DNA of 64,000 nt from Ottowia beijingensis (lineage in GTDB: Bacteria; Pseudomonadota; Gammaproteobacteria; Burkholderiales; Burkholderiaceae_C). Below the pieces are notes generated by a model. It worked only from the letters and a program-made list of their open reading frames with translations, ran no database searches and was not told the DNA's origin. The position numbers and the translations under genes are program-made. Numbering within the stretch: the first letter of the stretch is position 1; each line of letters opens with the position of its first letter. The stretch is taken from NCBI RefSeq assembly GCF_013423955.1, contig NZ_JACCKX010000001.1, forward strand, positions 992,001-1,056,000, written 5' to 3'. Below are positions 58,559-64,000 of this stretch, piece after piece.

Positions 58559-59529
58559 GCCATCACCTCCTGCTGTACATGCAACCAACAGGCAGCACGC
58601 GTCGGGCCGGCGTCCATCAACTCGGGCCGCTCGACGCGGCAACGGTCGAACACCTTCGGGCAGCGCGGATTGAAAGCGCAGCCGCGCGGGATGGCGTTCA
58701 GGCGCGGCATGGCGCCGTCGATCTGGTTGAGCTGCTCGCGGTCGACTTCCATGTCGGGAATGGCGGCCATCAGGCCCGCCGTGTACGGGTGCGCCGGGTG
58801 GTTGATGACCTCGTGCACCGGGCCGATCTCGGCAATGCGGCCGGCGTACATCACGGCCACGCGGTCGCAGGTCTCGGCGATCACGCCCATGTCGTGCGTG
58901 ATCAGCATCACCGCCGCGCCGCGCTCCTGGCACACCTTCTTCAGGAGCTGGATGATCTGAGCCTGGATCGACACGTCGAGCGCGGTGGTCGGCTCGTCGG
59001 CCACGATCAGCTTGGGCTCGGCCGCCAGGGCCAGCGCAATCACCACGCGCTGGCGCATGCCGCCGCTGAACTGGTGCGGGTAGTGGTCGATGCGCTGCTC
59101 GGCGGCGGGGATGCCGGTGTCCTTCAGCAGGTCGATGGCGCGCTGGCGCGCTTCGGCGGCGTTCATCGGCAGATGCGTCTGGATCGTTTCAACCAGTTGC
59201 CGGCCCACGCTGTAGAGCGGGTTGAGAGAGGTGAGCGGATCCTGGAAGATGGCACCGATGTGCCGGCCGCGCACGTGGCGCATCTGCTCGTGCGGCAGGT
59301 TGTCGATGCGGCGGCCTTCCAGAATGATCTCGCCACCCGCCACGCGGCCCGGTGGCTCCAGCAGGCCGATGATGGACGCGCCGGTGAGCGACTTGCCCGC
59401 GCCCGATTCGCCCACCACGCCGAGGATTTCACCGGGCGCGATGTCGAAGGAGATGTCGTCCAGCGCCCGCAGCGTGCCGCGGCGGTGTGGGAATTCGACA
59501 ATGAGGTTCTTGACTTGCAGAAGCGACAT
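58555..59529 (-). CDS. dppD: Dipeptide ABC transporter ATPase DppD
   Basis: The first of two ATPases in the importer; 324 residues. It has [15 protein letters not shown] (Walker A), [15 protein letters not shown] (signature), [16 protein letters not shown] (Walker B) and [15 protein letters not shown], with the C-terminal [15 protein letters not shown] oligopeptide domain. ATG 59529 (MSLLQVKN). Frame intact. The stop overlaps dppF. A RepA fragment and an interleaved inverted repeat separate it from dppC. Confidence 0.93.
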   Translation of the reverse strand: MSLLQVKNLIVEFPHRRGTLRALDDISFDIAPGEILGVVGESGAGKSLTGASIIGLLEPPGRVAGGEIILEGRRIDNLPHEQMRHVRGRHIGAIFQDPLTSLNPLYSVGRQLVETIQTHLPMNAAEARQRAIDLLKDTGIPAAEQRIDHYPHQFSGGMRQRVVIALALAAEPKLIVADEPTTALDVSIQAQIIQLLKKVCQERGAAVMLITHDMGVIAETCDRVAVMYAGRIAEIGPVHEVINHPAHPYTAGLMAAIPDMEVDREQLNQIDGAMPRLNAIPRGCAFNPRCPKVFDRCRVERPELMDAGPTRAACWLHVQQEVMA

Positions 59530-59539
59530 GAGGCGGTTG

Positions 59540-59583
59540 AGGCTACAAGGTTGATAGCTGCCTGCGCTGGATGGATCGGGCAT
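59540..59583 (+). repeat. RepA fragment before dppD
   Basis: GCTACAAGGTTGATAGCTGC, CTGCGCTGGATGG. Only the left half of the family unit is recognisable. Confidence 0.5.
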
Positions 59584-59610
59584 CAGGTGCAAGAACACAT
59601 GAATACCGGG

Positions 59611-59709
59611 CGCAGAGCACGCAGAAACTACGCAGAGGACGCAAAAGATTCAAAGAAACTTTGATGGCTTTTTCTGCGTTCTCTGCGAAATCTTTGCGTC
59701 CTCTGCGTT
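59611..59709. repeat. Interleaved inverted repeat in the dppC-dppD gap
   Basis: Arms 59611-59627 with 59671-59687 (CGCAGAG.ACGCAGAAA, 16 of 17) and 59630-59650 with 59689-59709 (ACGCAGAGGACGCAAA.GATT, one base different). A small CAAAG/CTTTG hairpin is in the centre. No reading frame. Confidence 0.8.
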
Positions 59710-59733
59710 CGGTTGTTGGTCTTCATGAGGCGG

Positions 59734-60645
59734 TCACCGCAGCCTGGGGTTGAGAGCATCGCGCAGCCAGTCGCCCAGCAGGTTCACCGACAGCGCAATC
59801 AGCACCAGCATGACACCGGGGAAAATGGTGATCCACCACTCGCCCGAAAACAGGTAGTCGTTGCCGACGCGGATCAGCGTGCCGAGCGACGGCGAGGTGG
59901 GCGGCACGCCCACACCGAGGAAGGACAGCGTCGCCTCGGTGATGATGGCCGTGGCCACGTGGATGGTGGCCAGCACCAGCACCGGCCCGGTCACGTTGGG
60001 CAGCACGTGCTTGAGCATGATGCGCCACGGCGCCACGCCGGTCACGCGGGCGGCCTGCACGTATTCCTTGCCGCGCTCGACCATGGTGGAGCCGCGCACC
60101 GTGCGGGCGTACTGAACCCAGCCGGTGAGCGAGATGGCGACGATCAGCACGCCGAAGGCCAGCGACTCGTTGGCGTTGGGGAACATCGCGCGCCCCACGC
60201 CGGCAATGAGCAGCGCCACCAGGATGGCCGGGAACGACAGCATCACGTCGCACAGCCTCATCAGGAAGGCATCGATCCAGCCGCCCTTGAAGCCCGCGAT
60301 GAGGCCCAGCAGCACGCCCACCACCACCGAGATCAGCACCGACACGATGCCGACCACCAGCGAGATGCGCGCGCCGTACATCAGCGCCGACAGGATGTCT
60401 CGCCCCTGGTCGTCGGTGCCCAGCAGGTACCTGGCGCTGCCGTTTTCCATCCAGGCGGGCGGCAGGCGCGCGTCGGACAACTCCAGCGTGGTCAGGTCCA
60501 GCGGGTTGTGCGGCGCCACCCAGTGGGCGAACAGGGCGCAGAAGACGCAGACGAAGGCAATGGCCGCCGCCACGATGGCCGTGGGCGAGGTGCGAAAACT
60601 GTGGCCGACATCGCTGTCCCACCAACGGGCGAGTACGGTGCTCAT
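59734..60645 (-). CDS. dppC: Dipeptide ABC transporter permease DppC
   Basis: Inner-membrane permease, 303 residues, of the OppC type. It has an N-terminal OppC segment (TAIVAAAIAFVCVFCALFAHWVA), GTDDQGRDILSALMYGARISL and the EAA loop ARVTGVAPWRIMLKHVLPNV, then LSFLGVGVPPTSPSLGTLIR. Six membrane helices. ATG 60645. Frame intact. It follows dppA on the same strand. Confidence 0.94.
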   Translation of the reverse strand: MSTVLARWWDSDVGHSFRTSPTAIVAAAIAFVCVFCALFAHWVAPHNPLDLTTLELSDARLPPAWMENGSARYLLGTDDQGRDILSALMYGARISLVVGIVSVLISVVVGVLLGLIAGFKGGWIDAFLMRLCDVMLSFPAILVALLIAGVGRAMFPNANESLAFGVLIVAISLTGWVQYARTVRGSTMVERGKEYVQAARVTGVAPWRIMLKHVLPNVTGPVLVLATIHVATAIITEATLSFLGVGVPPTSPSLGTLIRVGNDYLFSGEWWITIFPGVMLVLIALSVNLLGDWLRDALNPRLR

Positions 60646-60690
60646 GTATTGATAGCTGTTAGCGCAGGCTGGATGGGCGCCAGGCATGCA
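60646..60690 (+). repeat. RepA fragment in the dppA-dppC gap
   Basis: TATTGATAGCTGTTAGCGCA, GGCTGGATGGGCGCC. It lies directly before the dppC start codon. Confidence 0.5.
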
Positions 60691-60721
60691 TTCGACGCCC
60701 ATCCCTGAATGATGAAAGCCG

Positions 60722-62307
60722 TCACTTCCGGACGGTGATCCACTTGAACGGCATGTAGTTGTCGGCGCGCTGCGTCAGCTCCACCTTCTTGTTCACGCCC
60801 CAGGCCAGCGCCTGCTGGTGCAACGGCAGGTGGCCCACGTCGTCGGTGTGGATCTTGAACGCCTCGCGGATCATGGCGTCGCGCGCGGTCTTGTCGGCCT
60901 CGGCGCCGATCTTCACCGTCAGCTCGTCCAGCCTGGCGTTGCAGTAGCTGCCCAGGTTGAACTGGCCTGCACCGGTCTTGTCATCGGGGCAGCGCATCAG
61001 CGCATTCAGCGGGTTGTGCGCGTCGTAGGTCGAGGGCGTCCAGCCCAGCATGTAGAAGCTGGTGTCGCGGCGCAGGATCTTGGGGAAATAGGTGCCTTTG
61101 GTCTCGGCCTGCAGGTTGATCTTGACGTTGATGCGCGCCAGATTGGCGGCCACGGCCTGGCAGATCTGCGCGTCGTTGACGTAGCGGTCGTTCGGGCAGT
61201 TCATGGCCACTTCGAAGCCGTTGGGGTAGCCGGCCTCGGCCATCAGCTTCTTGGCGGTTTCCACGTCGTAGGGCAGGCGCTTGTCCTGCGCCTCGCTCCA
61301 GCCGTTGATGCCGGGGCCGATCATCAGCGCCGTCGGGCGCGCGGCATCGCGCATCACCGTCTTCTTGATGCCCTCGATGTCGATGGCCTGGAAGAAGGCC
61401 TGGCGCACGCGCTTGTCCTTGAACGGGTTCTTGCCCTTCACGTTGGAGAACTGCAGCTCGTCGCGCTTCTGGTCCATGCCCAGGAAGATGGTGCGCAGCT
61501 CGGGGCCGGTCAGCACGCGCGTGGCAGCGTTGTTGTTGACGCGTGCGATGTCCTGCACCGGCACCGGTTCCATCACGTCGACCTGGCCCGACAGCAGGGC
61601 CGCGACGCGTGTGGCCGGGCTGGCGATGGGCGTGAAGATGACTTCCTGCACGTTGCCTTCGACCTTGCCCCAGTAATTGGGGTTGCGCACGAACACGGTG
61701 CGCACGTTGGGCTGGCGCTCGCGCACGTGGAAGGGGCCGGTGCCGTTGGTCTTGAACGAGGCCGTGTTCTCCACGCCCTTGCGGCGGTCGACCGGGCGCG
61801 TGGCGTTGTTGTCCTCGCACCATTTCTTGCTCATGATCATCACCTGCGTGAGGATCTGCGGCAGGATGGCCAGCGGGGTCTTGGTCTCGATCTCGATGGT
61901 GTGGCTGTCGATCTTGCGCACTTCCTTGAAGTCGTTGACGTAGGCCTTCATGTCCGAGCCGTCGCCGGCCACGCGGCCCATGGTGAACACCACGTCATCG
62001 GCCGTGAACGGCGTGCCGTCGTAGAACTTGACGTTCTTGCGCAGATCGAAGCGCCACACCGTGGGCGAGGTCTGCTTCCAGGCTGTGGCCAGGCCGGGTA
62101 CCACGTTCAGCTTCTTGTCCAGATCGACCAGCGGCTCGTAGGCGTTGCCGTCGATCGACAGCTGCAGCGATTCGTTGAGCGAGTGCGGATCGAGCGACAG
62201 CGCATCACCCTGGTTGGCAATGCGCACCGTCTGCGCCGATGCTATTGAAGAAATAGCTAGCAGCGCAGTGGCGGCAAGGGCAAAAGGCATTTTTTCTTGA
62301 AACTCAT
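60722..62307 (-). CDS. dppA: Dipeptide ABC transporter substrate-binding protein DppA, one frameshift
   Basis: Periplasmic SBP family 5 protein of about 528 residues. After the signal peptide it has TVRIANQGDALSLDPHSLNE, YEPLVDLDKKLNVVPGLATAW and RNPNYWG. ATG 62307 with GGAGGAGAC upstream begins MSFKKK; the frame breaks at T6 62290-62295 and one more A on the coding strand gives MSFKKKMPFALAATALLAIS, a proper signal peptide. The second gene of the operon, after dppB, an unusual position. A RepA-like stretch overlaps the signal-peptide coding part. Confidence 0.92.
62238..62300 (+). repeat. Possible RepA copy in the dppA signal-peptide region
   Basis: GCTATTGAAGAAATAGCTAG, CAGCGCAGTGGCGG and TTTTTTCTTGAAACTC. 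Ends match the family; the core is diverged. Confidence 0.4.
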
Positions 62308-62342
62308 GAATGTCTCCTCCGACAGGGTTGGCAGGCAAGAAA

Positions 62343-63323
62343 TCAGTGGCCACCGGCCTTGGCCACGCGCAGGCGCGGATCGACCACGGCGTACAGCATG
62401 TCGACGACCAGGTTGATGACGACGAAGATCAGCGCGATCAGGCACAGGTAGGCCGCCATCACCGGCACATCGGCAAAGGTGACCGCCTGGATGAACAGCA
62501 GGCCCATGCCGGGCCACTGGAACACCGTCTCGGTGATGATGGCGAAGGCGATCAGGCCGCCGAGTTGCAGGCCGGTGATCGTCATCACCGGCACCAGCGT
62601 GTTCTTCAGGGCATGGCCGAAATAGATGGCGCGATCGGTCAAACCACGGGCACGCGCGAACTTGATGTAGTCGGTGCGCAGCACTTCCAGCATCTCGGCG
62701 CGCACCAGGCGCATGATCAGCGTGAGCTGGAAGATGGCCAGTGTGATGGCCGGCAGGATCAGGTGCAGCCAGCCATTCATGGTGAACAGGCCGGAACTCC
62801 ACCAGCCGAACTGCACCGTCTCGCCGCGCCCGAAGCTGGGCAGCCAGCCAAGCCAGACGGAGAAGATCAGGATCAGCAGGATGCCGATCAGGAAGGTGGG
62901 CAGCGACACGCCGAGCAGCGATGCCGTCATGAACACCTGGCTCAGGAAGGTGCCGCGCTTCAGCGCGGCGTAGACACCCATCGGAATGCCGATCAACAAG
63001 GCCAGCAGGGCGGCGATCATGGCCAGCTCGAACGTGGCGGGAAAACGCTCGCCCAGCAGGCGCGACACCTTGGCACCCTGGCGCAGGCTGAGGCCGAACT
63101 CGCCCTGCGCCGCGTTCACCAGGAAATGCCAGAACTGCACGAAGAAGGGCTGGTCGAGCCCGAGGTCGGCGCGCAACTGGCGAATCTGCTCCGGCGTCGC
63201 GTCCTGCCCCAGCAGGAACACCACCGGGTCACCCACGTACTGGAACAGCAGGAAGGCAATGAAGGCCACCGACACCATCACGATGATGGCCTGGATCAGG
63301 CGGCGGAGAATGAAGGCACCCAT
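62343..63323 (-). CDS. dppB: Dipeptide ABC transporter permease DppB
   Basis: Inner-membrane permease of the OppB type, 326 residues. It starts MGAFILRRLIQAIIVMVSVA, has DPVVFLLGQDATPEQIRQLR and QPFFVQFWHFL in the periplasmic loop, and the EAA loop KFARARGLTDRAIYFGHALKNTL. Six helices. It is the first gene of dppBACDF. ATG 63323. Frame intact. Confidence 0.94.
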   Translation of the reverse strand: MGAFILRRLIQAIIVMVSVAFIAFLLFQYVGDPVVFLLGQDATPEQIRQLRADLGLDQPFFVQFWHFLVNAAQGEFGLSLRQGAKVSRLLGERFPATFELAMIAALLALLIGIPMGVYAALKRGTFLSQVFMTASLLGVSLPTFLIGILLILIFSVWLGWLPSFGRGETVQFGWWSSGLFTMNGWLHLILPAITLAIFQLTLIMRLVRAEMLEVLRTDYIKFARARGLTDRAIYFGHALKNTLVPVMTITGLQLGGLIAFAIITETVFQWPGMGLLFIQAVTFADVPVMAAYLCLIALIFVVINLVVDMLYAVVDPRLRVAKAGGH

Positions 63324-63465
63324 GCGTCAAAAAATGTAGCGATCGGGCGATGCTATCAGAGGCATGGGGCGGTGCGGCATAGGTAATACGATTACATCCG
63401 GCGCGGAAAAGAGTCGTCGCAGCGCCACGGATCAACCGCGGCGGCGCTTTGATCATTCAGCCATG

Positions 63466-63491
63466 AAAAAGCCGCCCGAAGGCGGCTTTTT
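63466..63491 (-). terminator. Intrinsic terminator of the porin gene
   Basis: AAAAAGCCGCC-CGAA-GGCGGCTTTTT, 40 bases after the porin stop. The A and T runs on both sides make it work in both directions. Confidence 0.88.
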
Positions 63492-63530
63492 GGCTTCGAT
63501 CATCGGCTGCCCATTCAGGCAGCGTCATGA

Positions 63531-64000
63531 TCAGAAGTTGTGGCGAACACCGATACCGTAGTTGTTGGTGTCGTCGAAGCGCAGGAACGCGCCGTAGACG
63601 AAGGTGCGCTTGGACAGGGCGTACTTGGCTTCGACCAGGCCGTTGGTGTACTTGTCGCCGGTCAGCTCGTTCTTGGTGTCGCGGGTCAGGTCCAGCGTCA
63701 GAGCGAAGGCGCCGAAGGTGGCGGTGCCACCCAGGCTGAAGCCGCGGCGGCGCAGATCGCCGACGGAAGCCTGGCTGTACGACGCGGCGACCACGAAGTT
63801 GCCGAAGTTGTACTTGCCGCCCAGACCGTAGTTGGTCTTGCCATCCTTGACCTTGTTCACGGCCAGGCCGGCACCGATCGGGCCGTTGGCGTAAATCACG
63901 TTCATGTCCCACTTGGCGCGGTCGCCATTGTCGGGCTTCAGGATGTAGCCGATCTCAGCGCTCAGGCCGCCGAAGTCGGGCGTCTTGTAGCTGAACTGGC
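63531..64000 (-). CDS. Gram-negative porin, Omp32-like (N-terminus beyond window)
   Basis: C-terminal ~156 residues of a general outer-membrane porin of the Burkholderiales trimeric type. Strands visible include YGLGGKYNFGNFVVAASYSQ, FALTLDLTRDTKNELTGDKY and the conserved end TNNYGIGVRHNF, with terminal Phe needed for BAM insertion. The start lies outside. Same strand as dpp but separated by a terminator, so independent. Confidence 0.93.
   Translation of the reverse strand, partial: QFSYKTPDFGGLSAEIGYILKPDNGDRAKWDMNVIYANGPIGAGLAVNKVKDGKTNYGLGGKYNFGNFVVAASYSQASVGDLRRRGFSLGGTATFGAFALTLDLTRDTKNELTGDKYTNGLVEAKYALSKRTFVYGAFLRFDDTNNYGIGVRHNF

Noticed and set aside
59600..59715. CRISPR array in the dppC-dppD gap
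   Set aside because: Repeat units are inverted and interleaved, not direct repeats with spacers, and no cas gene is present.

Overview
The window is high-GC, gene-dense DNA from a betaproteobacterium of the order Burkholderiales, most likely a member of the Comamonadaceae. Reasons: two Bug/TctC-type tricarboxylate receptors, the cytochrome oxidase / DUF2244 / bioC / comF / trmL neighbourhood, a split class II ribonucleotide reductase (NrdJa/NrdJb), an Omp32-like porin, a CIRCE-controlled groESL, and many copies of a ~65-bp AGCTGC..AGCGC..GCGCTG repeat that I associate with this family. There is no rRNA, CRISPR array, prophage or transposase; one tRNA gene (Arg, anticodon CCT) is present.

Layout. 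1-6200: coxB (cut by the window edge), DUF2244, bioC, then comF, trmL, a MaoC hydratase, an orphan ParA and a TauE permease. 6370-14200: a TRIC-type channel, then a beta-ketoadipate block on the minus strand (pcaI, pcaJ, pcaF, an SDR, a Bug receptor) with a divergent IclR regulator over a palindromic operator, a hydroxyacyl-CoA dehydrogenase and DUF1841. 14300-17910: a dihaem cytochrome c and a MoxR ATPase / GNAT / VWA unit. 17940-26330: envelope biogenesis (patatin lipoprotein, hemerythrin, tamA, tamB). 26360-34700: tRNA-Arg, serine dehydratase, a two-component system facing a PhnD-like binding protein, an orphan GspF, a 5'-nucleotidase and an EF-hand protein. 34970-46120: an SbmA-like ABC exporter, PagL, SDR, queC, nitroreductase, NnrS, a second Bug receptor, NagZ, a BaiN-like flavoprotein and an IPTL-CTERM-like surface protein. 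46160-49800: nrdJb and nrdJa, the latter interrupted by a 377-residue LAGLIDADG intein at the NP/C site. 50100-56770: miaB, groES/groEL, pgi, tal. 56800-63330: a flavin reductase and a dipeptide ABC transporter operon (dppBACDF). 63531-end: a porin (partial).

Two things run through the window. First, about 29 small frameshifts hit some 23 genes, among them core metabolic genes (nrdJa, pgi, tal, tamB). Most are explained by one missing base in a homopolymer and the downstream frame is always intact, so I read them as sequencing or assembly errors rather than gene decay. I annotate such genes over their full extent and give the position of each break. Second, short palindromic repeats of several families are scattered between genes and, unusually, also inside reading frames, where they are translated as linkers or signal-peptide segments. 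The intein and these coding-region repeats are the most interesting signals I see.
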